Assembly (NCBI GenBank): GCA_017465665.1
Contig: JAFTVU010000017.1
Coordinates: 1 to 64,000, forward strand
Origin: Oscillospiraceae bacterium
Lineage (GTDB): Bacteria; Bacillota; Clostridia; Oscillospirales; Ruminococcaceae
Direction of reading: 5' to 3'
Length of the DNA stretch: 64,000 nucleotides
Part shown: one piece after another, positions 23,419 to 32,138 of the stretch
Layout: every line of letters begins with the position of its first letter
How positions within the stretch are numbered: position 1 is the stretch's first letter
Notes under the pieces: model-generated
What the model saw: only the letters and a program-made list of their open reading frames with translations
What the model was told of the DNA's origin: nothing
Database searches by the model: none
Made by a program: the position numbers and the translations under genes

Positions 23419-23697
23419 ATGGAACTAAAAACAATACAACATTTGTGCGAGTTGAGCAAGCTCAATTATGATGATGAGGCTCTTGAAAAAGTCGCATCAG
23501 AGATGACAGACATTATCTCGCTCATGGACGGGATAAAGGAGTTTGATCTCAGCTACGATGACACCAAGGACAACAACAGCATTTCTTTCGGAGAGGTGCG
23601 CGAGGACATCGTAAAGCCTTCGTTTTCTCCCGAAAAGCTCATGCAGAACGCAAAAAGCGTGGATGACTGTTATGTTGTTCCTAAGGTAGTGGATTAA
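23419..23697 (+). CDS. gatC: Asp-tRNA(Asn)/Glu-tRNA(Gln) amidotransferase subunit C
   Basis: A 92-residue helical subunit that bridges GatA and GatB. The pattern IQHLCELSKLNYDDEAL near the start and the C-terminal AKSVDDCYVVPKVVD are family-typical. I place the start at 23419, where GCGAGGAG precedes the ATG; the track-length start at 23404 lies within that site. It is followed 11 bases later by gatA. Confidence 0.93.
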   Translation: MELKTIQHLCELSKLNYDDEALEKVASEMTDIISLMDGIKEFDLSYDDTKDNNSISFGEVREDIVKPSFSPEKLMQNAKSVDDCYVVPKVVD

Positions 23698-23708
23698 GGA
23701 GGCGCGGT

Positions 23709-25157
23709 ATGGATATCAGAAGAACAAGAATACGCGACCTCAGAAAAGCGCTTGACACAAAGCATATAAGCGCTACAGAGCTTTGCAGCGAGTATTTCAG
23801 CCGCATCGAGGCTGTTGACGGAAGGCTTCAGTCCTACATCACAGTTACAAAGGAAAAGGCATTTGAAATGGCTGCCGAGGCGCAGAAGCTTATAGACAGC
23901 GGCAAAGGGACAGAGCTTACAGGAATACCGATAGCCGTCAAGGATAACATCTGCACAGACGGCGTTAAGACCACCTGTTCAAGCAGAATGCTGGAGAATT
24001 TCGTTCCGCCGTATGACGCAACGGTTATAGAAAATCTGAAGCGTGAGGGCTATGTACTGCTTGGAAAGACCAGTATGGACGAGTTCGCCATGGGCGGCTC
24101 AAACCAGACTTCGGCATTTGCAAAGACTGCGAATCCCTATGACCTTGAGCGTGTGCCGGGCGGCTCCTCGGGCGGCAGTGCAGCCGCAGTTTCAGCTTCG
24201 CTCGCGCCGTGCGCATTAGGCTCGGATACAGGCGGTTCAATAAGACAGCCTGCGGCTTTCTGCGGAGTAACGGGAATAAAGCCAACATACGGCAGAGTAT
24301 CGCGTTACGGACTTGTTGCATTTGCAAGCTCGCTTGATCAGATAGGACCTATAGCAAACAGCGCGGAGGACTGTGCAATACTGCTGAACACGCTCTGCTC
24401 TCATGACGAGCATGATGCAACCAGTGCAAGAGTAACAGTACCCGATTTCACCGAAAAGCTGGGTCAGCCTATAAACAGCATGAAAATAGCTATGCCAAAG
24501 GAGTTCTTTGCAGACGAGATAGACAACGAGGTGCGTGAGGCTGTACTGGAAGCGGCAAAGTCGCTTGAAGCAAAGGGTGCAAAGCTTGTTGAATGTTCAA
24601 TGCCGTCGCTGAAATACGCGATTCCTGCGTATTATCTCATTGCCTGTGCCGAGGCTGCTTCAAATCTCTCCCGCTTTGACGGCATCAAATACGGATACAG
24701 GGGAGAGGGTGCGACCCTTGAAGAGCTTATCCGAGACAGCCGCACCAAGGGTTTCGGCGAGGAGGTAAAGCGCCGTATACTTCTCGGAAACTATGCCCTT
24801 TCCAGCGGCTATTACGATGCATATTACAAGAAAGCGCTTGCTTTAAAGCAGGAGATAATCAAAGAATACAACGAGCTTTACGATACTGCCGATGTAATTC
24901 TCACACCGACAGCACCGACTGTAGCTTATAAGATAGGCGCTCAGGATAACGACCCTGTGAAGATGTACCTTGCCGATATCTGCACGGTCACAGTAAATAT
25001 CGCAGGACTTCCGGCGATAAACACCACCTGCGGCTATGACAAGGCAGGTATGCCTATCGGTATGTCGCTTGTCGGAAAGCGCTTTGACGAGACTACGATA
25101 CTTCAGCTTGCGGACGCATTCGAGCGTGAATTTACGCCCGTCCTTCCAAAGCTTTAA
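23709..25157 (+). CDS. gatA: Asp-tRNA(Asn)/Glu-tRNA(Gln) amidotransferase subunit A
   Basis: Amidase-signature glutaminase that supplies ammonia for correcting misacylated tRNAs. It has 482 residues. The Ser-cisSer-Lys triad region is visible as IPIAVKDNI (Lys), the glycine/serine stretch GGSSGGSAAAV and DTGGSIRQPAAFCG. It sits 11 bases after gatC and 12 before gatB. Confidence 0.98.
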   Translation: MDIRRTRIRDLRKALDTKHISATELCSEYFSRIEAVDGRLQSYITVTKEKAFEMAAEAQKLIDSGKGTELTGIPIAVKDNICTDGVKTTCSSRMLENFVPPYDATVIENLKREGYVLLGKTSMDEFAMGGSNQTSAFAKTANPYDLERVPGGSSGGSAAAVSASLAPCALGSDTGGSIRQPAAFCGVTGIKPTYGRVSRYGLVAFASSLDQIGPIANSAEDCAILLNTLCSHDEHDATSARVTVPDFTEKLGQPINSMKIAMPKEFFADEIDNEVREAVLEAAKSLEAKGAKLVECSMPSLKYAIPAYYLIACAEAASNLSRFDGIKYGYRGEGATLEELIRDSRTKGFGEEVKRRILLGNYALSSGYYDAYYKKALALKQEIIKEYNELYDTADVILTPTAPTVAYKIGAQDNDPVKMYLADICTVTVNIAGLPAINTTCGYDKAGMPIGMSLVGKRFDETTILQLADAFEREFTPVLPKL

Positions 25158-25169
25158 GGAGGTGCAGCT

Positions 25170-26594
25170 ATGAGATATTATCCTACAATGGGACTTGAGA
25201 TACACGCGGAGCTGCTTACAAAATCAAAGGTGTTCTGCTCTTGTTCGGCCGAATTTGGCGGTGAGCCTAATACACGCTGCTGCCCTGTATGCAGTGGACT
25301 TCCGGGAACGCTACCTGTGCTTAACCGCCGCGCTGTCGAGTACATTATAAAAGCAGGCTATGTTATGAACTGCGATATCAGCCGTTTTACAAAATGGGAC
25401 AGGAAAAACTATTTCTATCCCGACCTGCCCAAGGCGTATCAGATATCGCAGATGCCACGCCCTGTCTGCCTTGACGGTCATGTTGATATCAAGGTAAACG
25501 ACGAAGATAAGACTATCCGAATCAACCGTATCCACCTTGAGGAGGACGCAGGCAAGCTGACCCACGAGGGCAGAATATCCCTTGCAGACTACAACCGTTG
25601 CGGAATACCGCTTATTGAGATAGTAACAGAGCCTGATTTTCACAGTGCTGAAGAAGTTGTTGCATTCTTCGAGAAGATAAAGCTGCTGCTTTTGTACGCA
25701 GGTATATGCGATTGCAAGATGGAACAGGGCAGCATCCGCTGTGATGTGAACATCTCCATTGCACCCGAGGGCAGCGAACAACTCGGCACACGCACCGAGC
25801 TTAAAAATCTGAACTCTCTCAAAGCCATTGCTAAGGCGATCGAAGCAGAGATAGCACGTCAGGCTGAGATGCTGGACAACGGCGGCGAGATCGTTCAGGA
25901 AACGCGGCGTTTCAACGAGGCTGCAATGGAAACGCTCGCCATGCGTTCCAAGGAGGATGCGCACGATTATCGTTATTTCCCCGATCCTGACATTCCGCCG
26001 ATAATCTTCACCGAGGAGGAGCTTGCAGATATCCGCGCAACGCTTCCCGAAATGCCTGAGCAGCGCATGGCGCGTTACCGCACAGCATACGGGATAAGCG
26101 AGAACGACGCTGTGATAATCGTTTCTGATAAACGCGTCAGCGACTTTTTTGACGAGGCTGTGGACGGCTGTAAAAGTCCTAAAAACGTTGCAAGCTACCT
26201 TGTAGGCGAGTTTATGCGAAGGGTAAATCTCGGCGAAATAGACCTTGACGTGCTGAAATTCAGCGGTAAGGACTTCGCAAGGCTTGTGGAATATCTCTAT
26301 TCCGACAAGCTCTCGCAGAACAATGCAAAGCTGGTATTAGGAGAAATGGCACAGCGTGGCAGCTCTCCTGAAACTATCGCAGATGAGCAGGACCTCTGGA
26401 TAAAGGAGGACACCGAGCTGCTTTCTGCGGTTATTGATGAGATAATAGCAAGCAACCCCAAAGCTGCCGAGCAGTACCGAAACGGCGACCAAAAGGTGTT
26501 TGGATTCTTCATGGGTCAGGCAAACAAGGCACTCAAAGGCGCAGCTTCGCCTAAAGCGATAAAGGATTATCTGCTGATAAAGCTTCACATATAA
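25170..26594 (+). CDS. gatB: Asp-tRNA(Asn)/Glu-tRNA(Gln) amidotransferase subunit B
   Basis: Kinase and tRNA-binding subunit of GatCAB, 474 residues. Typical motifs are the N-terminal GLEIHAELLTKSKVFCSC with zinc-binding cysteines (CSCSAEF and RCCPVCSG), YFYPDLPKAYQISQ and LEEDAGKLTH, and the YqeY-like C-terminal domain. Presence of GatCAB implies indirect synthesis of Gln-tRNA and/or Asn-tRNA, tying translation to glutamine supply. A terminator follows at 26653. Confidence 0.98.
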   Translation: MRYYPTMGLEIHAELLTKSKVFCSCSAEFGGEPNTRCCPVCSGLPGTLPVLNRRAVEYIIKAGYVMNCDISRFTKWDRKNYFYPDLPKAYQISQMPRPVCLDGHVDIKVNDEDKTIRINRIHLEEDAGKLTHEGRISLADYNRCGIPLIEIVTEPDFHSAEEVVAFFEKIKLLLLYAGICDCKMEQGSIRCDVNISIAPEGSEQLGTRTELKNLNSLKAIAKAIEAEIARQAEMLDNGGEIVQETRRFNEAAMETLAMRSKEDAHDYRYFPDPDIPPIIFTEEELADIRATLPEMPEQRMARYRTAYGISENDAVIIVSDKRVSDFFDEAVDGCKSPKNVASYLVGEFMRRVNLGEIDLDVLKFSGKDFARLVEYLYSDKLSQNNAKLVLGEMAQRGSSPETIADEQDLWIKEDTELLSAVIDEIIASNPKAAEQYRNGDQKVFGFFMGQANKALKGAASPKAIKDYLLIKLHI

Positions 26595-26652
26595 ATTAAG
26601 CGCATATAAAATGTAGTGCACTGAACCAGTAAAAATAAACAATGACAAAATA

Positions 26653-26693
26653 CCCTCCTATGGCATAATGGAAATACCATAGGAGGGATTTTT
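26653..26693 (+). terminator. terminator after gatB
   Basis: Perfect 11-base arms CCCTCCTATGG (26653-26663) and CCATAGGAGGG (26677-26687), then ATTTTTA. It closes the plus-strand glnN-gatB unit. Confidence 0.8.
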
Positions 26694-26872
26694 ATGCCAA
26701 GACATTAATAGTGTCATGCCGGTAATACTCGGGAGATGTCATACGGAATACTACTCACCGGAAAAGAAACACTGTTGCGGCTTCGTTGATGCTCGTAATC
26801 GCAAACAAAAGGGCAAGAACACGCAGTTAATATAATGGATAATGATTTTACATTGACTTTAATTAAGTATTA
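26694..26872. other. gene-free stretch, no recognisable content
   Basis: Includes one 39-codon open frame at 26716-26835 without a ribosome binding site or known relatives. I see no convincing gene here. Confidence 0.5.
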
Positions 26873-26873
26873 A

Positions 26874-26941
26874 ATTGTATCAATCACCGCAATCTTTGCC
26901 AATACTGATATCGTGATTGATACAATTCAGTCACGGTATTT
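26874..26941 (+). repeat. diverged repeat copy B with two competing hairpins
   Basis: Partner of 564-639. One hairpin has perfect 15-base arms (26873-26887 and 26913-26927, AATTGTATCAATCAC and its complement). A second, terminator-like hairpin uses ATATCGTGA (26908-26916) and TCACGGTAT (26931-26939). Both need bases 26913-26916, so they cannot form together. Confidence 0.6.
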
Positions 26942-26961
26942 ATGTTTTGTTAAGAAGTTTT

Positions 26962-26986
26962 GCCCGCAGGTGTTGTTCCTGCGGGC
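26962..26986. terminator. hairpin terminator
   Basis: Arms GCCCGCAGG and CCTGCGGGC with a 7-base loop. It lies about 70 bases past the 3' end of the minus-strand HxlR gene and could also stop plus-strand transcription, since T-rich sequence follows. Confidence 0.65.
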
Positions 26987-27058
26987 ATTTCACTTTATTT
27001 TATATTTTTATAAAAACGCAAAACGGTCCAAAACCGAACTATGATATACTTCACTTTT

Positions 27059-27409
27059 CTAAAAATACTTTTTTTCCCATTTGATTGCTTCGTAAAAAAC
27101 AGGTAATATAGCCAGCCCGCTTTCAGTCAAGGTGTATTCTACATGTGGAGGGATCTCGTTAAACTGTTCACGGGTAATCAGTTTCCTTTCTTCCAATCCG
27201 CGTAAGGCAGAAGTTAAAACAACATTTGATATTTCAGGAATCGCTTTTTTTAATTCTCCAAATCTGCTTGGATTCTTCTGACAAAGTTCAAACAATACTC
27301 TGGCATACCACTTTGATTGAAAAATCTCAAAAGCCGTATACTGTCCGTTCGTTTCCTGTATGTGTTTTGCACGTGCTACGATCTCTGCAATCATATCTTC
27401 ATTTTTCAT
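27059..27409 (-). CDS. HxlR-family transcriptional regulator
   Basis: A 116-residue winged-helix protein. The family core is clear: SKWYARVLFELCQKNPSRFGELKKAIPEISNVVLTSALRGLEERKLITREQFNEIPPHVEYTLTESG. HxlR proteins usually sense small electrophiles or drugs and control a neighbouring reductase or efflux gene. The divergent target here has been destroyed (remnants at 27526-27728). A palindrome directly upstream (27426-27441) is the likely operator. Confidence 0.93.
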   Translation of the reverse strand: MKNEDMIAEIVARAKHIQETNGQYTAFEIFQSKWYARVLFELCQKNPSRFGELKKAIPEISNVVLTSALRGLEERKLITREQFNEIPPHVEYTLTESGLAILPVFYEAIKWEKKYF

Positions 27410-27425
27410 ATTGATTCTCCTTATA

Positions 27426-27441
27426 GTAAGTTACAACTTAC
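27426..27441. promoter_or_regulatory. palindromic operator candidate for the HxlR protein
   Basis: Perfect palindrome GTAAGTT-AC-AACTTAC just upstream of the HxlR start, followed at 27444-27451 by a second palindrome AGTTAACT. The position suggests autoregulation and control of the former divergent gene. Confidence 0.6.
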
Positions 27442-27525
27442 ATAGTTAACTACAGCTGCGTACTTGATAATATTTTCTTACCATAGTATAATATATAACA
27501 GCTAAAAAGTCAAGGAGGTTTCTCT

Positions 27526-27624
27526 TTGAATGTAATTAGTACAATTGGTAGACAACACGGAAGCGGACACACAGACATTATCAATAAGCTCTCTAAAAAA
27601 CTGGACATCGAATGTTACCCGTGA
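27526..27624 (+). pseudogene. remnant of a cytidylate kinase-like gene
   Basis: A TTG start 9 bases after AAGGAGG opens a 32-codon frame reading NVISTIGRQHGSGHTDIINKL. This resembles the N-terminal P-loop region of the cytidylate kinase-like family (ISREYGSGGREIGKKL). It then runs into a stop, so only the first part of the gene survives. Confidence 0.5.
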
Positions 27625-27728
27625 AATCAAATAATGAAGAATTATATTAATCTATTCCTATGAGTAAAGCCGTTGTTACACTGGTGATCCCCACGATCAT
27701 CAGTCAATTAAAAGAAGTTAAAATATGA
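27621..27728 (+). pseudogene. remnant of the N-terminus of a MATE efflux transporter gene
   Basis: The frame reads NNEELY, stop, SIPMSKAVVTLVIPTIISQL. This matches the start of many MATE transporters (the SIPMSKAVLTLVIPTIISQL-type lead-in to the first membrane span). Homology ends after ISQL, exactly where the GH43 gene begins, and a stop (TAA) lies upstream in the frame. The rest of the transporter has been deleted. HxlR regulators are often next to MATE genes. Confidence 0.55.
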
Positions 27729-28900
27729 CAATAAAAAGGATCTCCGCGATGCTTGCTGCACTGCTGATGTCGGTGTCAGTTCTTTCGGGCTGCCGCAGTA
27801 AAAAAGAGCAGCTCCAAGCCGACGGATACATCAGCTCACTTGAGATAAGTAGCACCATAGACTATGTCGATACGGCTTACGTCAAAAATCCGCAGTACGC
27901 TAACCCGATAAGCTCCGAGATATTCTGTGCCGACCCCACAGCCATCGAATACAACGGCAGGCTGTATGTCTTTGGTACCAACGACCATCAACAGTTCGAT
28001 CTGGTGGAGGAGGGTGGAAATAACTACTACGGGCTTATTAAATCGCTCGTGGTGTTTTCGACCGAGGATATGGCAAACTGGACCTACCACGGTATCATTG
28101 ACGTGGGAGCAATCGCGCCGTGGATATACAACTCATGGGCACCGTCTATAGTGTCGCGCGTTGAGGATGACGGGCTGACGCATTTTTATCTGTATTTTTC
28201 GGACGGCGGCATGGGCGTGGGAGTGCTCACAGCAACCGACCCTCTCGGTCCGTGGAGCGACCCTCTCGGAAAGCCGCTGATAAACGCAGCCACCCCGGGG
28301 CTGTACGACTGCGCTATCCCGTTCGACCCGGGCGTGTGTATTGACGACAACGGCGACGCGTGGATAGCATTCGGCGGCGGCAGAGCCTATTACGGCACTA
28401 ATTATCTGCCCGGAACAGCGAGGATAGCAAGGCTCGGAGAGGACATGGTGTCCCTCGGCAGCGAGATAAAGGATATCGACGCGCTGTATTTCTTTGAGGC
28501 AAGCGAGCTTAACTACATAAACGGCACTTATGTCTACACCTACAACACCACATGGGACGAGCGTGACGAATGGCACAGCGACAAGCCTATGCCTACACAC
28601 TGCAGCATGGCTTATATGACCACAAAAACGCCGCTTGAGACTGACAGCTGGGAGTATCAGGGCTATTATTTCCCGAATCCGGGCGCAAGCGGCATGGAAT
28701 ACGGAAACAGCCATACGCATCTTCACAAATACAAGGACAGATATTATCTATTCCATCAGACGCAGCAGCGGCAGTCGGCGCTGGGACTCAGCGGCGGCTT
28801 CAGAAGCATTGGCGTCGTCGAGGCAACGGTAGACGAGAGCACGCTGAATATTCCTGTCACCCATGCAACCCGCGAGGGTGTGGCGCAGATAAGCTACTGA
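27725..28900 (+). CDS. GH43-family glycoside hydrolase, lipoprotein (probable arabinosidase/xylosidase)
   Basis: The protein has 391 residues. A lipoprotein signal with lipobox LSGC at residues 19-22 places it on the outer face of the membrane. The five-bladed propeller motifs of GH43 follow: ADPTAIEYNGRLYVFGT (catalytic base Asp), SWAPSIV, CAIPFDPGVCIDDNG (pKa-modulating Asp region) and FFEASELNYINGTYVYTY (general acid Glu). It should cleave arabinose or xylose side chains of plant hemicellulose. The ATG overlaps the stop of the MATE remnant and the ribosome binding site is weak. An in-frame TGA ends it, while the same frame stays open downstream with a CBM6-like tail (28901-29263), so the original product was longer. 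Confidence 0.9.
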   Translation: MTIKRISAMLAALLMSVSVLSGCRSKKEQLQADGYISSLEISSTIDYVDTAYVKNPQYANPISSEIFCADPTAIEYNGRLYVFGTNDHQQFDLVEEGGNNYYGLIKSLVVFSTEDMANWTYHGIIDVGAIAPWIYNSWAPSIVSRVEDDGLTHFYLYFSDGGMGVGVLTATDPLGPWSDPLGKPLINAATPGLYDCAIPFDPGVCIDDNGDAWIAFGGGRAYYGTNYLPGTARIARLGEDMVSLGSEIKDIDALYFFEASELNYINGTYVYTYNTTWDERDEWHSDKPMPTHCSMAYMTTKTPLETDSWEYQGYYFPNPGASGMEYGNSHTHLHKYKDRYYLFHQTQQRQSALGLSGGFRSIGVVEATVDESTLNIPVTHATREGVAQISY

Positions 28901-29263
28901 GCTCCGACTGCACTGAATGAAGCGGAATGCTTTTTTACCTGTGCAGGGATAGAATACATTTACGATGACAACAAGCAGGTGCTTGGTTTACGAAGCAAGG
29001 AAGACGGTGCAAATGTACTGTGCAGGCAGTATATGTTCAGTGAGGAAAGCTCTCAATACTTCGCGGCAACGGTGTGCGAAAGCGGCTGTATCGAAGTAAG
29101 GCTTGACGCTCCTGACGGCAAATGCGCGGCGGCTATAGAGTTTGACTGTGACGCTCCTACGGGAGTTTACACCGCTCTCCCCGAGGGCATCAGCGGTGCG
29201 CACGATGTGTATTTCGTATTTTCGGAAAGCGACATCGGATTCTACGACTGGCAGTTCCTTTAA
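28901..29263 (+). pseudogene. CBM6-like C-terminal tail cut off from the GH43 gene by an in-frame TGA
   Basis: This is the same frame as the GH43 gene, open for 120 codons after the TGA at 28898-28900. Motifs match carbohydrate-binding module family 6: SGCIEVRLDAPDGKCAAAIEF and ISGAHDVYFVFSESDIGFYDWQFL. No ribosome binding site precedes any internal start. Either a nonsense mutation separated the catalytic and binding modules or the base is a sequence error. Confidence 0.7.
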
Positions 29264-29339
29264 TAAAAGTACACAGACGTCCAAATCTCTGATTTCAAAA
29301 ACGGTGTGTGTTTTTATAATATATTTATTCGGAGGAACA

Positions 29340-30458
29340 GTGAAAAAAATAATTATTGCAATATCTTTGACAGTACTGTTTGTAGTTACTTCGGTTATAC
29401 TGCTTTTACTGCATTCAGCTAAATTTGAAACCGCTTCACAAGCAGTTGATAATATCAAGGTCGGCTGGAATTTAGGCAATACGCTTGAAAGTAACGGCGA
29501 GTGGATAGGTCTTTATTCAGACGGTAAGCCTGAAAATTACGAAACAGCATGGGGAAACCCTGTAACAAAACCTGAACTTATTGCCGCTGTAAAAGAGGCT
29601 GGCTTTAATGCGGTACGTATTCCCGTTACATGGTATGAGCATATTGATGAAAGCGGGAATATTGACCCTGAATGGCTTGCAAGAGTACAGCAGGTGGTTG
29701 ATTATGTTATTCAGCAGGATATGTACTGTGTGATAAACGTTCATCACGATGCAGGAGGCGGCTGGTTGCGTGCAACGCCTGAATGTTATGAAAAGTATCA
29801 CGATAAAGTATCGGCACTGTGGCATAATATTGCTGTCCATTTTAAGGATTACGGCGAAAAACTGATGTTTGAAGGGTTCAACGAAATGCTGGACGGTGAA
29901 GGTCACTGGGGTGGTGCTGGCAGTCCTGAAGAATATAAAGCACACAATGATTTTAACCAGCTTTTTGTTGATGCAGTCCGAGCAACAGGCGGTAATAATG
30001 CACAAAGAAATCTTATGGTGCAGATATATTCTGGGGCATGCGGCGATGGGGCATTTGAGAACTTCGTACTTCCGACAGACAGTACAAAGGGGCATCTTAT
30101 TATCCAGGTACACAACTATGACCCACAGCCGTTCACATGGACTTCAGTTGATTATACTGAACCGACAGATCAATGGGGCAGCGACAGTGAAAAAGAAGAT
30201 ATAAAAAATCTATTCAGTAAACTAGCAGCTTTTTCACAATTACATAATGTGCCTGTTATCGTCGGAGAATGTGGCGCTGATTTTAAAGGTAATGAAGATA
30301 CAAGAAAAGCGTATGTGGAGCATTATTTCAGCAATGCTTCTGAATGTGGGATAAAATGTTTCTGGTGGGACACCGGTGACATGGCTTTGTTTGACAGAAA
30401 TACCTGCAATGAAAAGTATCCTGAGATTATCGATATTATTATGAACAACTGTGGTTAG
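29340..30458 (+). CDS. GH5-family endoglucanase-like glycoside hydrolase, membrane anchored
   Basis: The protein has about 372 residues, starting at GTG 29340 with GGAGGA upstream; the longer frame to 29142 overlaps the GH43 tail. The N-terminus is an uncleaved or SPI-type signal (KKIIIAISLTVLFVVTSVILLLL). The GH5 barrel shows KVGWNLGNTLES, VRIPVTWYEH, NVHHD, the acid/base Glu in FEGFNEMLD and the nucleophile Glu in VIVGECGADF. It probably cuts cellulose or mixed beta-glucans outside the cell. It has no dockerin or binding module. Confidence 0.93.
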   Translation: MKKIIIAISLTVLFVVTSVILLLLHSAKFETASQAVDNIKVGWNLGNTLESNGEWIGLYSDGKPENYETAWGNPVTKPELIAAVKEAGFNAVRIPVTWYEHIDESGNIDPEWLARVQQVVDYVIQQDMYCVINVHHDAGGGWLRATPECYEKYHDKVSALWHNIAVHFKDYGEKLMFEGFNEMLDGEGHWGGAGSPEEYKAHNDFNQLFVDAVRATGGNNAQRNLMVQIYSGACGDGAFENFVLPTDSTKGHLIIQVHNYDPQPFTWTSVDYTEPTDQWGSDSEKEDIKNLFSKLAAFSQLHNVPVIVGECGADFKGNEDTRKAYVEHYFSNASECGIKCFWWDTGDMALFDRNTCNEKYPEIIDIIMNNCG

Positions 30459-30662
30459 AGCTAAAAAGCGTGTATATGGATTGCCTGTTTCACACTTTGA
30501 TGAGGTATGCGCCAGATGAACTGCGAACTACCGACGAAAGCGGGTCTCCATATAGATGTAAATAGACGATTTTATAATATAGTAATTTTGGTATTTACTT
30601 AATACCTTCTGCGCTATACTTAAATATATTCAGAAATAAATATAAACGAAAGGAAATTCGCA

Positions 30663-32102
30663 ATGAAAAAGAAACTTACAGCTTTTCTCTTATGCATATC
30701 AATGCTTTTCACCGCTTGTTCTGCACCTGAAACAACCCCTGAAAGCTCATCGGAAAATAGCTCTGTCACTTCCTCTGTGACCGAGGATGATATTGAAACA
30801 AGCTCCGCAGACGGCTCACAGTCGGAAATCGCTATACCTGATACTACAACAACCAAGGCGTCCGAAACTACAACGACCGCTGCACCTGAAACTACAACGA
30901 CCGCGGTGTCTGATGCTACTACAACTGCGGTTCCTGAGACTACTACCGCAGTGCCAGAAACTACGACAATGGTTACCACTACAGAATCTCAGACAGAAGT
31001 TCCCCAGCCTGAACTGGTTGTATTTCCTACGGCAAATGAAGTGGCAAAGGATATGGGACTGGGCATAAGTCTAGGCAATACAATGGAGGCTTATGAGGCT
31101 ACCGACTGCGAAAAGATCACCTTTGAATGGATTCCTGTGGTAGGCAATAATACTCCCAAGGATTATGAGGTTTGCTGGGAATGTGTAGAAACGACACAGG
31201 AAGTAATAGACGGTATGAAGGCAGCTGGCTTCAATACCGTAAGGATCCCTGTTTTCTGGGGTAATATGATGGCGAATGACGGCACATGGACTATCAATGC
31301 CGATTATATTGCAAGAGTAAAGGAAATCGTGGACTATTGTCAGAATGCAGGAGTTTACACAGTTATCAACATCCATCACTTTGATGAATTTATCATCCGC
31401 AGAAATGACATAGATGAATGTGAAAAGATATTCACACATCTATGGACACAGATCGCGGAATATTTCAAGGATTACGGTCCTACTCTTGTATTCGAAGGCT
31501 ACAATGAATACTTGGGAGGAAAACAGTTCAACGATAAAGGTGAGCTTGTAGAGTTATCGACGAGCGACGGCTACAAGATGACCAACACAATGAATCAGTG
31601 CTTTGTAGATGCGGTTAGAAAGACCGGTGGCAACAATGCAGAGCGTGTGCTTATTGTATCAGGTTACTGGACAAATATAGACCTTACGACAGACAGCCAG
31701 TTCAGGATGCCCACTGATACCGTGTCTGACAGACTTATGGTATCTGTACACTATGTTGATAACAATATGTACTGGTGGAACAGAATAGGCAGTCAGGACT
31801 GGATGAATTACATAGACGATCAGTGCGGTAAGCTGAAAAGAGCTTTTACAGACAAAGGAATTCCCGTGTTCATGGGAGAAACCACATCAAACTATCCTAA
31901 AGACAATATGGATGCCTCTGCAAAAAATAAAATGACCTCGACAGAATGCCTAAAGATCGTACTTGAGAGACTTCTTGACGAAGGCTTTGTACCTGTATTA
32001 TGGGACACCAACAGCCATTTCTATTCAAGAACAGATTATAAGATAAATAATGCAGATGATGCAGCGCTTATAAAGAGTTTATCCGAAAAGTCGGCGCAGT
32101 AA
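30663..32102 (+). CDS. GH5-family glycoside hydrolase lipoprotein with Thr-rich linker
   Basis: The protein has 479 residues. Its lipobox is FTAC (Cys about residue 20). Residues about 21-115 form a Ser/Thr/Pro/Glu-rich linker with imperfect PETTTT repeats that would hold the enzyme away from the membrane. The GH5 domain follows: LGISLGNTMEA, VRIPVFWG, NIHHFDEF, acid/base in FEGYNEYLGG and nucleophile in VFMGETTSNY. It is a paralogue of the preceding gene but with a different anchor and longer loops. Likely substrate is a beta-1,4-glucan or mannan; specificity cannot be read from the sequence. Confidence 0.93.
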   Translation: MKKKLTAFLLCISMLFTACSAPETTPESSSENSSVTSSVTEDDIETSSADGSQSEIAIPDTTTTKASETTTTAAPETTTTAVSDATTTAVPETTTAVPETTTMVTTTESQTEVPQPELVVFPTANEVAKDMGLGISLGNTMEAYEATDCEKITFEWIPVVGNNTPKDYEVCWECVETTQEVIDGMKAAGFNTVRIPVFWGNMMANDGTWTINADYIARVKEIVDYCQNAGVYTVINIHHFDEFIIRRNDIDECEKIFTHLWTQIAEYFKDYGPTLVFEGYNEYLGGKQFNDKGELVELSTSDGYKMTNTMNQCFVDAVRKTGGNNAERVLIVSGYWTNIDLTTDSQFRMPTDTVSDRLMVSVHYVDNNMYWWNRIGSQDWMNYIDDQCGKLKRAFTDKGIPVFMGETTSNYPKDNMDASAKNKMTSTECLKIVLERLLDEGFVPVLWDTNSHFYSRTDYKINNADDAALIKSLSEKSAQ

Positions 32103-32106
32103 GTTT

Positions 32107-32138
32107 AAAATGCCACAGCTTTGATGCTGTGGCATTTT
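32107..32138 (+). terminator. terminator after the GH5 lipoprotein gene
   Basis: Perfect 13-base arms AAAATGCCACAGC and GCTGTGGCATTTT with a 6-base loop. A- and T-rich ends make it work in either direction. Confidence 0.85.

Noticed and set aside
26716-26835. 39-codon ORF after the gatB terminator
   Set aside because: No ribosome binding site, no recognisable family, and it sits in scar-like sequence.
28898-28900. Selenocysteine at the GH43 TGA
   Set aside because: No SECIS-like hairpin was recognised after the codon, and GH43 enzymes are not selenoproteins.
30620-30979. 119-codon minus-strand ORF with VVVSGTAV repeats
   Set aside because: It is the antisense shadow of the Thr-rich linker of the GH5 lipoprotein; the repeats arise from the repeated codons.
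27725-32102. Cellulosomal enzymes
   Set aside because: No dockerin repeats are seen in the GH43 or GH5 proteins; they carry lipoprotein or membrane anchors instead.
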